A model generated the notes under the pieces. It searched no databases. It saw only the letters and a program-made list of their open reading frames with translations, and was not told the DNA's origin. From Mycobacterium sp. 141 (GTDB lineage Bacteria > Actinomycetota > Actinomycetes > Mycobacteriales > Mycobacteriaceae), in NCBI RefSeq assembly GCF_000382405.1, contig NZ_KB908256.1:1-64000 (forward strand): 64,000 bases of DNA, given 5' to 3'. Position numbers and translations under genes: made by a program. Shown piece after piece: positions 27,697 to 37,639 of the stretch. Positions within the stretch are counted from its first letter, which is position 1, and every line of letters begins with the position of its first letter.

Positions 27697-30348
27697 GTGA
27701 CCTCCACCCCTGACAATCGCGCCGACGCCCTCCCCAAGTCCTGGGAGCCGGGTGCGGTAGAAGCCGAGCTGTACCAGGGCTGGGTGGACGCCGGTTACTT
27801 CACCGCCGACGCCACGAGTGACAAGCCTGCCTACTCGATCGTGCTGCCGCCGCCGAACGTGACCGGCAGCCTGCACATGGGCCACGCCCTGGACCACACC
27901 TTGATGGACGTGCTCACCCGGCGGAAGCGGATGCAGGGCTACGAAGTGCTGTGGCTGCCCGGCATGGACCACGCCGGCATCGCCACCCAGACCCTGGTCG
28001 AGAAGCAGCTCGCCACCGACGGCAAGACCAAGGAAGACTTCGGCCGCGAACAGTTCGTCGAGAAGGTGTGGGACTGGAAGCGGGAGTCCGGCGGCACCAT
28101 CGGTGCACAGATGCGCCGCATCGGCGACGGCGTTGACTGGAGTCGCGACCGGTTCACCATGGACGACGGCCTGTCCCGCGCGGTCCGCACGATCTTCAAG
28201 CGCCTGTTCGACGCTGGGCTGATCTACCAGGCCGAGCGTCTCGTCAACTGGTCGCCGGTGCTCCAGACCGCGATCAGCGATCTCGAGGTCAAGTACGAGG
28301 ACGTCGAGGGCGAGCTCGTGTCGTTCCGGTACGGATCGATGAATGACGACGAGCCCCACATCGTGGTGGCCACCACCCGCGTCGAAACCATGCTGGGCGA
28401 CACCGCGATTGCCGTGCACCCCAACGACGAGCGGTACCGCCACCTGGTCGGCACCACATTGCCGCACCCTTTCACCGATGCTCGCATCATCATTGTGGCC
28501 GACACCCATGTCGATCCCGAATTCGGCACGGGCGCAGTCAAAGTCACCCCGGCACACGACCCCAACGACTTCGAGATCGGCTTGCGCCACCAGCTGCCGA
28601 TGCCGACCATCATGGACACCAAGGGCCGAATCGCCGACACCGGAACACAATTCGATGGGATGGACCGGTTCGAGGCACGCGTCAAGGTGCGCGAGGCGTT
28701 GGCCGAGCAGGGCCGGATCGTCGCCGAGAAGCGGCCCTACCTGCACAGCGTCGGGCATTCGGAGCGCAGCGGCGAGCCCATCGAACCGCGGCTCTCGCTG
28801 CAGTGGTGGGTCAAGGTGGAGAGCCTGGCCAAGGCCGCCGGCGACGCGGTGCGCGGCGGCGACACCGTGATCCACCCGCCGAGCCTGGAGCCGCGGTGGT
28901 TCTCCTGGGTCGACGACATGCACGACTGGTGTATCTCCCGGCAGCTGTGGTGGGGCCACCGCATCCCGATCTGGCACGGCCCGAACGGCGAGACCGTGTG
29001 CGTCGGACCCGACGAGACCCCGCCGGAGGGCTGGGAGCAGGACCCCGACGTGCTCGACACCTGGTTCTCGTCGGCGCTGTGGCCGTTCTCCACCATGGGT
29101 TGGCCCGACCACACCGCCGAGCTGGCCAAGTTCTATCCCACCAGCGTGCTGGTCACCGGCTACGACATTTTGTTCTTCTGGGTGGCCCGCATGATGATGT
29201 TCGGCACGTTCGTCGGCGACGACCCGGCGATCACGCTCGAGGGCAAGCGGGCCCGTCAGGTGCCGTTCGAAAACGTGTTCCTGCACGGCCTGATTCGCGA
29301 CGAATTCGGCCGCAAGATGAGCAAGTCGCGGGGCAACGGCATCGATCCCCTCGACTGGGTGGAGAAGTTCGGCGCCGACGCCTTGCGGTTCACCCTGGCC
29401 CGCGGCGCGAGCCCCGGCGGTGACCTGTCCATCGGCGAGGACCACGCCCGGGCCTCACGTAACTTCGCCACCAAGCTGTTCAACGCCACCCGGTTCGCGT
29501 TGATGAACGGCGCCGCGCCCGCGCCGCTGCCGCCGGCGGCCGAGCTGACCGACGCCGACCGCTGGATTCTGGGCCGGTTGGAAGAGGTGCGGGCCGAGGT
29601 CGACGAAGCGCTCGACTCGTATCAGTTCAGCCGGGCCTGCGAAGCGCTGTACCACTTCGCGTGGGACGAATTCTGCGACTGGTACGTGGAACTGGCCAAG
29701 GTGCAGCTGTTCGGTGGTTTGCCGCACACCACGGCGGTGCTCGCAGCGGTCCTCGACACGCTGCTCAAGCTGCTGCACCCGGTGATGCCGTTCGTCACCG
29801 AGACGCTGTGGAAGACCCTCACCGGCGGCGAGTCGGCGGTGATCGCGGGCTGGCCGGAGCCGTCTGGTTTTGTCCCGGACCCTGTTGCGACACAGCGCAT
29901 TACCGATATGCAAAAGCTCATCACCGAGGTGCGGCGGTTCCGCAGCGATCAGGGGCTGGCCGACCGGCAGAAGGTTCCGGCCCGGTTGTCCGATACCGCC
30001 GCGGCGGGCCTCTCCGAGCAGCTGCCTGCCATCACCTCGCTGGCGTGGCTGACCGAGGCCGGTGACGGGTTCACCCCGTCGGCCGCCGTCGAGGTGCGGT
30101 TGTCGCAGACCACCGTCGTGGTCGAGGTGGACACGTCGGGCACCGTCGACGTCGCCGCCGAACGCCGGCGGCTGGAAAAGGATCTGACCGCCGCCCAGAA
30201 GGAGATGACCACCACCACCGCCAAACTCGGCAATGACGCGTTCCTCGCCAAGGCGCCCGCCGAGGTGGTCGACAAGATCCGTGGTCGCCGGCAGGTGGCC
30301 ACCGAGGAGGTCGAACGCATCACCGCGCGCCTGGCCGGTCTGGCATGA
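27697..30348 (+). CDS. valS: Valyl-tRNA synthetase
   Basis: ValS charges tRNA-Val and edits threonine. The class I HIGH motif appears as HMGHA (residues about 60-64), the editing CP1 domain spans about 170-370, and KMSKS lies near 539-543 ([10 protein letters not shown]). The C-terminal coiled-coil arm with [20 protein letters not shown] ends the 883-aa protein. A TAGAAT -10 element (27685-27690) ends six bases before the GTG, so the message is probably leaderless. It overlaps folC by four bases and heads a valS-folC-DUF4233 operon. Confidence 0.97.
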   Translation: MTSTPDNRADALPKSWEPGAVEAELYQGWVDAGYFTADATSDKPAYSIVLPPPNVTGSLHMGHALDHTLMDVLTRRKRMQGYEVLWLPGMDHAGIATQTLVEKQLATDGKTKEDFGREQFVEKVWDWKRESGGTIGAQMRRIGDGVDWSRDRFTMDDGLSRAVRTIFKRLFDAGLIYQAERLVNWSPVLQTAISDLEVKYEDVEGELVSFRYGSMNDDEPHIVVATTRVETMLGDTAIAVHPNDERYRHLVGTTLPHPFTDARIIIVADTHVDPEFGTGAVKVTPAHDPNDFEIGLRHQLPMPTIMDTKGRIADTGTQFDGMDRFEARVKVREALAEQGRIVAEKRPYLHSVGHSERSGEPIEPRLSLQWWVKVESLAKAAGDAVRGGDTVIHPPSLEPRWFSWVDDMHDWCISRQLWWGHRIPIWHGPNGETVCVGPDETPPEGWEQDPDVLDTWFSSALWPFSTMGWPDHTAELAKFYPTSVLVTGYDILFFWVARMMMFGTFVGDDPAITLEGKRARQVPFENVFLHGLIRDEFGRKMSKSRGNGIDPLDWVEKFGADALRFTLARGASPGGDLSIGEDHARASRNFATKLFNATRFALMNGAAPAPLPPAAELTDADRWILGRLEEVRAEVDEALDSYQFSRACEALYHFAWDEFCDWYVELAKVQLFGGLPHTTAVLAAVLDTLLKLLHPVMPFVTETLWKTLTGGESAVIAGWPEPSGFVPDPVATQRITDMQKLITEVRRFRSDQGLADRQKVPARLSDTAAAGLSEQLPAITSLAWLTEAGDGFTPSAAVEVRLSQTTVVVEVDTSGTVDVAAERRRLEKDLTAAQKEMTTTTAKLGNDAFLAKAPAEVVDKIRGRRQVATEEVERITARLAGLA

Positions 30349-31778
30349 GCGAGCCGGTGGCTGACCCGATTCCTTCGCCGGACGAGATTGCCGCGTTGCT
30401 TCAGGTTGAGCACCTGCTCGACCAGCGCTGGCCGGAGACCAAACTGGAACCCAGCACCACTCGGATCGTCGCGCTGCTGGAGCTGCTGGGTTCACCGCAA
30501 CGGGCGTACCCGTCCATCCACGTTGCCGGCACCAATGGCAAAACCTCGGTGTGCCGGATCATCGACACCCTGCTGACCGCGCTGCACCGGCGCACCGGGC
30601 GCACCACGAGCCCGCACCTGCAGTCGGCGGTGGAGCGGATTTCCATTGATGGCAAACCGATTTCGCCGGCAAGGTATGTCGAGACCTACCGCGAGATCGA
30701 GCCATTCGTCGAGCTTGTCGATCGGCAGTCCGAGGCGGCGGGCGGGCCGAGGATGAGTAAGTTCGAGGTGCTGACGGCGATGGCTTTCGTGGCGTTCGCC
30801 GACGCCCCCATCGACGTCGCGGTTGTCGAGACCGGCATGGGCGGGCGGTGGGATGCCACCAACGTCGTCAATGCGCCGGTTGCGGTGATCACCCCGATCG
30901 GGATCGACCACACCGACTACCTCGGTGACACGATCGTCGCGATCGCGGGGGAGAAGGCCGGGATCATCACCCGCCAGCCCGACGACCTGGTTCCCTTGGA
31001 GATGGACATGTCCACCGTGGCAGTCATTGCCCAGCAGCCACCCGAGGCGATGGAGGTGCTGCTGGCCGAGACCGTGCGCGCCGACGCCGCTGTGGCCCGG
31101 GAGAACTCCGAGTTCGCGGTGCTAGGACGCCAGGTTGCGATCGGCGGCCAGATGCTGGAACTGCAGGGGCTTGGCGGGGTGTACCCGGACATCTTCTTGC
31201 CGCTGCACGGTGAACACCAGGCGCATAACGCGGCGGTCGCGCTGGCGGCGGTGGAGGCGTTCTTCGGTGCCGGTGCAGACCGCCAACTTGACGTCGATGC
31301 GGTGCGAGCTGGTTTCGCGGCGGTGCGCAGCCCGGGTCGGCTGGAGCGGATGCGCAGTGCGCCAACTGTTTTCATCGACGCCGCCCACAACCCCGCCGGA
31401 GCGGCAGCCTTGGCCGAAGCCTTGCGGGAAGAGTTCGACTTCCGCTACCTGGTGGGTGTGGTGTCGGTGCTGGCCGACAAGGACGTCGACGGCATCCTGA
31501 CTGCGCTGGAACCGGTGTTCGATCAGATTGTGGTGACCCACAACGGCTCCCCCCGGGCTCTCGACGTCGAGTCGCTGACCCAGTTGGCCGAGGAACGCTT
31601 CGGTCAGGACCGCGTAATCACCGCGGCCACGCTGCCCGACGCCATCGAAACCGCCACCGCCCTGGTGGAGGACGCCGGCGCCGAGGGCGAGGGACTGTCC
31701 GGGGCAGGCATGGTGATCACCGGTTCGGTGGTAACCGCCGGCGCTGCACGCAGCTTGTTCGGGAAGGACCCACAGTGA
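30345..31778 (+). CDS. folC: Folylpolyglutamate synthase / dihydrofolate synthase
   Basis: FolC adds glutamates to dihydropteroate and folates. The ATP-binding loop [11 protein letters not shown] lies near residues 63-73, with the omega-type [15 protein letters not shown] segment near 164-178 and the C-terminal ligase domain containing [16 protein letters not shown]. Length 477 aa is normal. Its start overlaps valS (ATGA) and its stop overlaps the next gene by four bases, so the three genes are translationally coupled. Confidence 0.95.
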   Translation: MSEPVADPIPSPDEIAALLQVEHLLDQRWPETKLEPSTTRIVALLELLGSPQRAYPSIHVAGTNGKTSVCRIIDTLLTALHRRTGRTTSPHLQSAVERISIDGKPISPARYVETYREIEPFVELVDRQSEAAGGPRMSKFEVLTAMAFVAFADAPIDVAVVETGMGGRWDATNVVNAPVAVITPIGIDHTDYLGDTIVAIAGEKAGIITRQPDDLVPLEMDMSTVAVIAQQPPEAMEVLLAETVRADAAVARENSEFAVLGRQVAIGGQMLELQGLGGVYPDIFLPLHGEHQAHNAAVALAAVEAFFGAGADRQLDVDAVRAGFAAVRSPGRLERMRSAPTVFIDAAHNPAGAAALAEALREEFDFRYLVGVVSVLADKDVDGILTALEPVFDQIVVTHNGSPRALDVESLTQLAEERFGQDRVITAATLPDAIETATALVEDAGAEGEGLSGAGMVITGSVVTAGAARSLFGKDPQ

Positions 31779-32161
31779 GCACGCCACCTGATCCGTGGAA
31801 GAGCTTCCGCGGCGTCATGGCCGGAACCCTGATCCTCGAAGCCATCGTGGTCCTGTTGGCCCTTCCCGTCGTCGCGAACGGCGGCAACGGGCTGACCGTG
31901 TGGTCGGGCGGCTACCTGGTGGGCCTGGCGGTGGTTCTCATCCTGATGTCGGGCCTGCAGGGCCGGCCGTGGGCGATCTGGATGAACCTGGCACTGCAGT
32001 TCGTGCTGATCGCCGGGGTGGTGATCCATGCTGGAATCGGCTTCATGGGCATCGTGTTCCTGCTGGTCTGGCTGTTGATCCTGTACCTGCGCGGCGAGGT
32101 CAAACGGCGACAGGCCAGGGGCCTGCTGCCCGGTCAGCAGGATTCGCCGGAAAAAAGATGA
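31775..32161 (+). CDS. Four-helix membrane protein, DUF4233 (Rv2446c-like)
   Basis: A 128-aa integral membrane protein always found after folC in mycobacteria. Hydrophobic segments lie at about residues 16-34, 41-62, 66-88 and 90-110, and a basic C-terminus RGEVKRRQARG faces the cytoplasm. Its function is unknown. The start overlaps folC by four bases. The conserved position suggests a link to folate or translation, but that is inference. Confidence 0.88.
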   Translation: MSTPPDPWKSFRGVMAGTLILEAIVVLLALPVVANGGNGLTVWSGGYLVGLAVVLILMSGLQGRPWAIWMNLALQFVLIAGVVIHAGIGFMGIVFLLVWLLILYLRGEVKRRQARGLLPGQQDSPEKR

Positions 32162-32216
32162 CGACACCGGCCGCCGAGGATTGTCAATTATTGACGTCGG
32201 CGACGAGAGTGGTGCG

Positions 32217-32960
32217 GTGGACCTTACATTTTCGCGGCGCCGCTGGTTCGGACTCGCGGGCGTCGGTGCGGCGACAGCACTGGCAGCCTGCGGTAAGCCC
32301 GCGTCGGAGGGGAGCGCCGGCACGGTGACCGTTCCGCCCGGGGAGGTGTTCGTCACCGAGACCCCGCGGCCGGTGATCACCAGCCCCGACGTCGCGCTGC
32401 AGCAATTGCGCGACGGTAACCGCAGGTTCGTCGACGCCCAGATGCGCAACCCGAACCAGGATCCGGCCAGTCGGCTCTCGTTGTCGAAGTCTCAGCAGCC
32501 GTTTGCGGTGGTGCTGAGCTGCTCGGACTCCCGGCTGCCGCCGGAGGTGATCTTCGACCAGGGCCTGGGTGACCTGTTCGTCGCGCGCGTCGCCGGCAAC
32601 GTCGTCGACGCCTCGTTGCTGGACAGCATCGAGTACGGCGTGGCGCATCTGGGCGCACCTCTGGTGGTCGTCATGGGCCATCAGGACTGCGGTGCGGTGT
32701 CGGCCACGCTCAAGACGGTTCAGGACCACAAGGCGCCGGAAGAAGACATGAACGCGTTGGCCGCGGCGATCACGCCGGCCATCACCGTCGCTGAGCAGCG
32801 GCAGGGCGATCTTCTGGACAACACTGTGCGGGCGAACGCCGAGCTGTCCAAGGACGCGATCGTGGCGACGTCGGTGATACGTGACCGGCTGAATTCCGGC
32901 GCGGTGAAGGTCGTCACCGCCTACTACAGCCTTGATACGGGAGTGGCGACGATCGCGTAA
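32217..32960 (+). CDS. Beta-class carbonic anhydrase with Tat lipoprotein signal
   Basis: This zinc enzyme interconverts CO2 and bicarbonate. The zinc ligands and dyad are visible as C102-x-D104-x-R106 (SCSDSR), H155 and C158 (GHQDCG). The N-terminus is unusual: a twin-arginine motif SRRRWFGLAG at residues 6-15 and lipobox LAAC with the lipidated Cys at residue 25. This predicts Tat export and anchoring outside the membrane. I chose GTG at 32217 because GAGAG lies eight bases upstream. A TTG at 32181 in frame would add 12 residues, but its GAGG is one base away. It sits 55 bases after the valS-folC operon. Confidence 0.88.
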   Translation: MDLTFSRRRWFGLAGVGAATALAACGKPASEGSAGTVTVPPGEVFVTETPRPVITSPDVALQQLRDGNRRFVDAQMRNPNQDPASRLSLSKSQQPFAVVLSCSDSRLPPEVIFDQGLGDLFVARVAGNVVDASLLDSIEYGVAHLGAPLVVVMGHQDCGAVSATLKTVQDHKAPEEDMNALAAAITPAITVAEQRQGDLLDNTVRANAELSKDAIVATSVIRDRLNSGAVKVVTAYYSLDTGVATIA

Positions 32961-32984
32961 TCGGCGGACGGTACGCTATGCGCC

Positions 32985-33407
32985 GTGACTGAGCGGACCC
33001 TCGTGTTGATCAAGCCCGACGGCGTAGAGCGCCACCTGGTCGGGGAGATCATCGGCCGGATCGAACGCAAGGGCCTGACCCTGGCGGCCCTGGAGCTGAA
33101 GAACGTCAGCGATGAGCTGGCGCGGCAGCACTACGCCGAGCATGCGGACAAGCCGTTCTTCGGTTCGCTGCTCGAATTCATCACGTCCGGCCCCGTGGTG
33201 GCCGCGATCGTCGAGGGCCCCCGCGCGGTGGCCGCATTCCGGCAGCTCGCCGGTGGCACCGACCCGGTGGAAAAGGCCGTGCCGGGCACGATCCGTGGCG
33301 ACCTGGCCCTGGTGACCCAGGACAACCTGGTGCACGGCTCGGATTCGCCGGAGTCGGCGGCGCGCGAGATCGCCCTCTGGTTCCCCGGAGAATCTGCCGG
33401 AGAGTAA
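32985..33407 (+). CDS. ndk: Nucleoside diphosphate kinase
   Basis: Ndk transfers phosphate from ATP to other nucleoside diphosphates through a phosphohistidine. The catalytic H117 is in the NLVHGSDS motif, and [18 protein letters not shown] forms the N-terminal strand and helix. Length 140 aa is typical. The GTG at 32985 is preceded by TACGCT (32972-32977) seven bases upstream, with no ribosome site, fitting a leaderless message. Confidence 0.97.
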   Translation: MTERTLVLIKPDGVERHLVGEIIGRIERKGLTLAALELKNVSDELARQHYAEHADKPFFGSLLEFITSGPVVAAIVEGPRAVAAFRQLAGGTDPVEKAVPGTIRGDLALVTQDNLVHGSDSPESAAREIALWFPGESAGE

Positions 33408-33448
33408 CTCCGCACGCGGTCTTGGTCGGTATGGCCGCGGTGATGTGG

Positions 33449-33493
33449 GATACTGGTCGCGGGTGTCCAGCCTCAACCGAGGCTGAATACCCG
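33449..33493 (+). promoter_or_regulatory. rne promoter -10 and 5'-terminal hairpin
   Basis: A GATACT -10 element (33449-33454) predicts a start near 33461. The arms 33460-33474 and 33479-33493 then form a 15-position stem with one C-A mismatch, one G-U pair and an AACC loop at the very 5' end of the message. The leader to the rne start is about 240 bases. A 5' stem is expected to hinder RNase E access to its own mRNA; autoregulation as in E. coli rne is inferred. Confidence 0.6.
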
Positions 33494-33697
33494 AATGAAG
33501 ACTTCGACGAGCGCGACCACCGCAATCCGGTGCGGCGCCGACCGTCCAGCCATCATTCAGCCAGGCACCGGGTGGGTTCACCATTGAGCCGCCCGGAGCG
33601 AGACCACAACAAGTCCGGGTGAAGTATCCCGGGCCAATAGCGGAAGCCCTCGCGTGGCCGCGTCACTACGACGCGCCCGGGGGCTTGAGGAGAATAC

Positions 33698-36600
33698 GTG
33701 GCCGAAGATGCCCATACCGAAGACCTATCCACCCAGACTCCGCAGCAGGACGGGCTCCCAGAACGCCTGAGGGTCCATTCGCTCGCCCGAGTGCTCGGTA
33801 CCACGAGCCGGCGGGTGCTCGATGCGCTTGCCGAGTTCGACGGACGCCACCGCAGTGCGCACTCGACCGTCAACAAAGCTGACGCCGAGCGGGTCCGTGC
33901 GGCTTTGGCCCCGACTGAATCCGTCGTTCAACCTAGCGTGGTCGACGCCGTTGTGGTCGAGTCCGGGCAGCCGGTGGCGGTGACCGAGTCCGTCGCGGTG
34001 TTCGAGATGTCCCCGACAGTCGTCGCGCCGGAACCCGAACCGCCCGCCGAATCTCAGCCCGTGGCGGCCGAACCGGAACCCGAGCCGTCGGAACCTGAGC
34101 CGCAGCCCGCGGCAGCCGAGTCTGAACTAGAACCGGAGTCTGAACCCGCGCAGGTCGAGGCTGTCGTGGTGGGTGACGAACCCGAGTCCCGGCTGATCCT
34201 GGAGACCGCGAATATCCCCCCGGCTCGTGAAGCGCACACCGAACGTGCGGACTACCTGCCGCTGTTCGTCGCACCCCAGCCGATCGTTTTCGAGCCCGTC
34301 GACGTCGACGATGATGATGACGACGACTTCGATGCGTCCTCCGACAGTGAAGCGGATGGCGATTCCGACGAGGATCAGGCTGACCGGCCTGCCGCGCGTC
34401 GGCGTCGCCGCGGACGTCGGGGCCGGGGTCGCGGCCGTGGCGAACAGAGCGACGACAACGGTCCGGATACCGACGCCGACACCGATGACGATCAGGCCGA
34501 GGGTGACCAGGACTCGGGCGAGGAGTCCGATGACTCGGACGAGGACGGCGACGAGGACAGCACCGGCACCGACGGCGGCACCCGGCGCAGGCGCCGACGC
34601 AGGCGTCGCAAGACCGGCTCCGGAGATTCCGACGACGCCGGATCGCCTGACGATCCACCGAACACTGTCGTGCACGAGCGCGCGCCGCGATCCGATCGGT
34701 CGGACAAGACTGCCGGGGACGACTCGGAGATCCAGGGCATATCCGGATCGACCCGCTTGGAGGCCAAGCGCCAGCGCCGCCGCGACGGCCGCGACGCGGG
34801 GCGCCGCCGCCCACCGATCCTGAGCGAGGCCGAGTTCCTGGCCCGTCGCGAAGCCGTCGAACGCACCATGATCGTGCGTGACAAGGTGCGCACCGAGCCG
34901 CCGCACGAGGGCGCCCGATACACCCAGATCGCGGTGCTCGAAGACGGTGTGGTGGTCGAGCATTTCGTGACCTCGGCCGCCTCAGCCTCACTGGTCGGCA
35001 ACGTCTACCTGGGCATCGTGCAGAACGTGCTGCCTTCGATGGAGGCGGCATTCGTCGATATCGGCCGTGGCCGCAACGGTGTGCTTTACGCCGGTGAGGT
35101 GAACTGGGAGGCCGCCGGCCTCGGTGGCGCCAACCGCAAGATCGAGCAGGCCCTCAAGCCCGGCGATTACGTCGTCGTCCAGGTCAGCAAGGATCCGGTC
35201 GGGCACAAGGGCGCGAGACTCACCACACAGGTGTCGTTGGCCGGCCGGTATCTGGTGTACGTCCCCGGGGCGTCGTCAACCGGCATCAGCCGCAAGCTGC
35301 CCGACACCGAGCGGCAACGCCTCAAAGAGATCCTCCGCGAGGTGGTCCCTTCCGATGCCGGCGTGATCATCCGCACCGCGTCGGAAGGCGTCAAGGAAGA
35401 CGACATCCGCTCCGATGTGAACCGACTGCAGGAGCGCTGGACGGGGATCGAGGCCAAGGCCACCGAGATCGCCGGCAAGAAGGCCGGCGCGGCCGTCGCC
35501 CTCTACGAGGAACCCGACGTGCTGGTGAAGGTCATCCGTGACCTGTTCAACGAGGACTTCTCCGGGCTCATCGTGTCCGGCGACGACGCCTGGGACACCA
35601 TCAACTCTTACGTGAACACCGTGGCTCCCGACCTGGTGAGCAGGTTGACCAAGTATGAGGCGGCAGGTTCTGACGGAGCGGCCGGGCCCGACGTGTTCGC
35701 CGTGCACCGCATCGACGAGCAGTTGGCCAAGGCGATGGACCGCAAAGTCTGGCTGCCCTCGGGCGGCACCCTGGTCATCGACCGCACCGAGGCGATGACC
35801 GTCGTCGATGTCAACACCGGCAAGTTCACGGGCTCCGGCGGCAATCTGGAGCAGACGGTCACCCGAAACAATCTGGAAGCCGCGGAGGAGATCGTCCGAC
35901 AGCTGCGGCTGCGCGACATCGGCGGCATCGTCGTCATCGACTTCATCGACATGGTGCTGGAATCCAATCGCGATCTGGTGCTGCGCCGATTGACCGAGGC
36001 GCTGGCCCGGGACCGCACGCGTCATCAGGTCTCCGAGGTGACATCGCTGGGCTTGGTGCAGCTGACCCGAAAGCGGTTGGGAACCGGGCTGGTCGAAGCA
36101 TTCTCCACGTCGTGCCCGCACTGTGGTGGCCGTGGGATCGTGCTGCACGGTGATCCCGTCGACTCCGCGTCGTCGGGTGGCGGGCGCCAATCCGAGCCCA
36201 GCAGTGGTGGTGGACGGCGCAGCAAGCGTGGCAAGAAGGGTGTCAAGCCTGAGGAGGTGCCGGTCGTCAAGGTGCCCGACCACCCGGCCGGAGAACACCC
36301 GATGTTCAAGGCCATGGCCGCGGCCAACGGTCGCCTTCACGACGACGAGGCGCAAGACGAGAGCTCCAAGGAGTACGAAGAGCTCGACGACCTCGAGACC
36401 ACCGAGGACGACAGCGTCGTTACCGAGCCCGGCGACGACACCGCCGAGCAGGTGGCCCGCGAGACCGCCGAGGAAGATCTCGACGACGTCGACGAGAACG
36501 ACGAGGACTCGGATGAGGATGATGACGACTCGGATGAGGACGAGATCGACCTGGACTCTGATGATGAGGATGTCGACATCGACGATGACATCGACGTCAT

Positions 36601-36760
36601 CGACAATGACTCGACCGACGAGGATTCGGCAGACGACGACTCGGACGATGACGACGGGGATGATGACGAAGAGGTCGAACTTCCGCAGGTGATCACCGTC
36701 GCCAGGCGTCCGCGTCGTCGGGCAGCTGCCCGGCCTGCCGGCCCGCCTACCCACGAGTAG
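33698..36760 (+). CDS. rne: Ribonuclease E/G
   Basis: RNase E cuts single-stranded AU-rich RNA and processes rRNA and mRNA. The N-terminal 390 residues are a mycobacterial extension of Glu/Pro-rich and Asp-rich disorder with an Arg-rich patch (ARRRRRGRRGRGRGRGEQ). The catalytic half starts near residue 390 with the S1-containing domain. It has the DNase I-like active site in DFIDMV and the zinc-link CPHCGGRG (near 806-813). The C-terminal 150 residues end in a long Asp/Glu/Ser tract before a short basic tail (RRPRRRAAARP). At 1020 aa it is long for the family because of both tails. GTG at 33698 has a GAGGAG site. Confidence 0.96.
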   Translation: MAEDAHTEDLSTQTPQQDGLPERLRVHSLARVLGTTSRRVLDALAEFDGRHRSAHSTVNKADAERVRAALAPTESVVQPSVVDAVVVESGQPVAVTESVAVFEMSPTVVAPEPEPPAESQPVAAEPEPEPSEPEPQPAAAESELEPESEPAQVEAVVVGDEPESRLILETANIPPAREAHTERADYLPLFVAPQPIVFEPVDVDDDDDDDFDASSDSEADGDSDEDQADRPAARRRRRGRRGRGRGRGEQSDDNGPDTDADTDDDQAEGDQDSGEESDDSDEDGDEDSTGTDGGTRRRRRRRRRKTGSGDSDDAGSPDDPPNTVVHERAPRSDRSDKTAGDDSEIQGISGSTRLEAKRQRRRDGRDAGRRRPPILSEAEFLARREAVERTMIVRDKVRTEPPHEGARYTQIAVLEDGVVVEHFVTSAASASLVGNVYLGIVQNVLPSMEAAFVDIGRGRNGVLYAGEVNWEAAGLGGANRKIEQALKPGDYVVVQVSKDPVGHKGARLTTQVSLAGRYLVYVPGASSTGISRKLPDTERQRLKEILREVVPSDAGVIIRTASEGVKEDDIRSDVNRLQERWTGIEAKATEIAGKKAGAAVALYEEPDVLVKVIRDLFNEDFSGLIVSGDDAWDTINSYVNTVAPDLVSRLTKYEAAGSDGAAGPDVFAVHRIDEQLAKAMDRKVWLPSGGTLVIDRTEAMTVVDVNTGKFTGSGGNLEQTVTRNNLEAAEEIVRQLRLRDIGGIVVIDFIDMVLESNRDLVLRRLTEALARDRTRHQVSEVTSLGLVQLTRKRLGTGLVEAFSTSCPHCGGRGIVLHGDPVDSASSGGGRQSEPSSGGGRRSKRGKKGVKPEEVPVVKVPDHPAGEHPMFKAMAAANGRLHDDEAQDESSKEYEELDDLETTEDDSVVTEPGDDTAEQVARETAEEDLDDVDENDEDSDEDDDDSDEDEIDLDSDDEDVDIDDDIDVIDNDSTDEDSADDDSDDDDGDDDEEVELPQVITVARRPRRRAAARPAGPPTHE

Positions 36761-36778
36761 CAGCGGTGTACGGGCGGT

Positions 36779-36808
36779 TTGACCCTCTACCCGCTGGTCA
36801 CGTACCCT
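36779..36808 (+). promoter_or_regulatory. rplU promoter
   Basis: TTGACC (36779-36784) and TACCCT (36803-36808) are spaced by 18 bases, a SigA-type promoter. The roughly 110-base leader contains a GGCGGGG-TAC-CCCCGCC hairpin that could serve as a ribosomal protein regulatory element. Confidence 0.65.
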
Positions 36809-36923
36809 TGACCAGTTGTCGCCAGTGTCTGCAGTCGCAGGCCGGTGACGGCGGGGTACCCCCGCCACCCAAGACCCGCGCACGCACCGACCGGTCGCGC
36901 GCGCCCGCAGAGCAGAGGACACG

Positions 36924-37235
36924 ATGGCGACATACGCAATCGTCAAGACCGGTGGCAAGCAGTACAAGGTTGCGGCCGGTGACGTGGTGAAGGTTGAGAA
37001 GCTCGACGCCGAGCCGGGCGCATCCGTGTCGCTGCCGGTCGCCCTGGTGGTCGACGGCGCCAACGTCACGAGCAAGGCCGATGACCTGGCCAAGGTCGCC
37101 GTGACCGGCGAGGTCCTGGAGCACACCAAGGGTCCGAAGATCCGCATCCACAAGTTCAAGAACAAGACCGGCTACCACAAGCGCCAGGGGCACCGTCAGC
37201 AGCTGACCGTGCTCAAGGTCACCGGGATCAAGTGA
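36924..37235 (+). CDS. rplU: 50S ribosomal protein L21
   Basis: L21 binds 23S rRNA in the large subunit. The 103-aa sequence begins [20 protein letters not shown], the family start, and ends with the basic [14 protein letters not shown]. It is first in the rplU-rpmA-obg-proB operon. The start is preceded by CAGAGGA. Confidence 0.97.
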   Translation: MATYAIVKTGGKQYKVAAGDVVKVEKLDAEPGASVSLPVALVVDGANVTSKADDLAKVAVTGEVLEHTKGPKIRIHKFKNKTGYHKRQGHRQQLTVLKVTGIK

Positions 37236-37282
37236 TGAGCCGTCAGGCGAAGAACAGACAATACAGCGCAAGGGGCATCTAG

Positions 37283-37549
37283 ATGGCACATAAGAAGGGC
37301 GCTTCCAGCTCACGTAACGGTCGCGACTCCGCGGCACAGCGGCTCGGCGTCAAGCGGTTCGGCGGCCAGGTCGTCAAGGCTGGCGAGATCCTCGTTCGCC
37401 AGCGGGGTACTCATTTCCACCCCGGCGTCAACGTCGGTCGCGGCGGCGACGACACGCTGTTCGCGCTGGCCCCCGGCGCCGTGGAGTTCGGCTCCAAGCG
37501 TGGCCGCAAGAACGTGAACATCGTTCCCGTTCCGCGCCCGGAGGCCTGA
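37283..37549 (+). CDS. rpmA: 50S ribosomal protein L27
   Basis: L27 reaches the peptidyl transferase centre with its N-terminus. The 88-aa protein starts [20 protein letters not shown], with no N-terminal extension needing cleavage (unlike Firmicutes), and contains the [10 protein letters not shown] motif. It follows rplU by 47 bases and precedes obg. Confidence 0.97.
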   Translation: MAHKKGASSSRNGRDSAAQRLGVKRFGGQVVKAGEILVRQRGTHFHPGVNVGRGGDDTLFALAPGAVEFGSKRGRKNVNIVPVPRPEA

Positions 37550-37567
37550 GACATCGAGGATTCTCCG

Positions 37568-37623
37568 CGAATGTGAAGCAGCTGCGAGTTCTCGACTGAG
37601 ATTTCGCGATAGCTTCACATTCG
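37568..37623 (+). promoter_or_regulatory. 12-bp inverted repeat in the rpmA-obg gap
   Basis: CGAATGTGAAGC (37568-37579) and GCTTCACATTCG (37612-37623) are exact inverted copies separated by 32 bases, ending six bases before the GGAGAGGA ribosome site of obg. It could tune obg translation relative to the ribosomal protein genes or be a processing site. Confidence 0.6.
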
Positions 37624-37639
37624 ACGGAGAGGATGTCCG

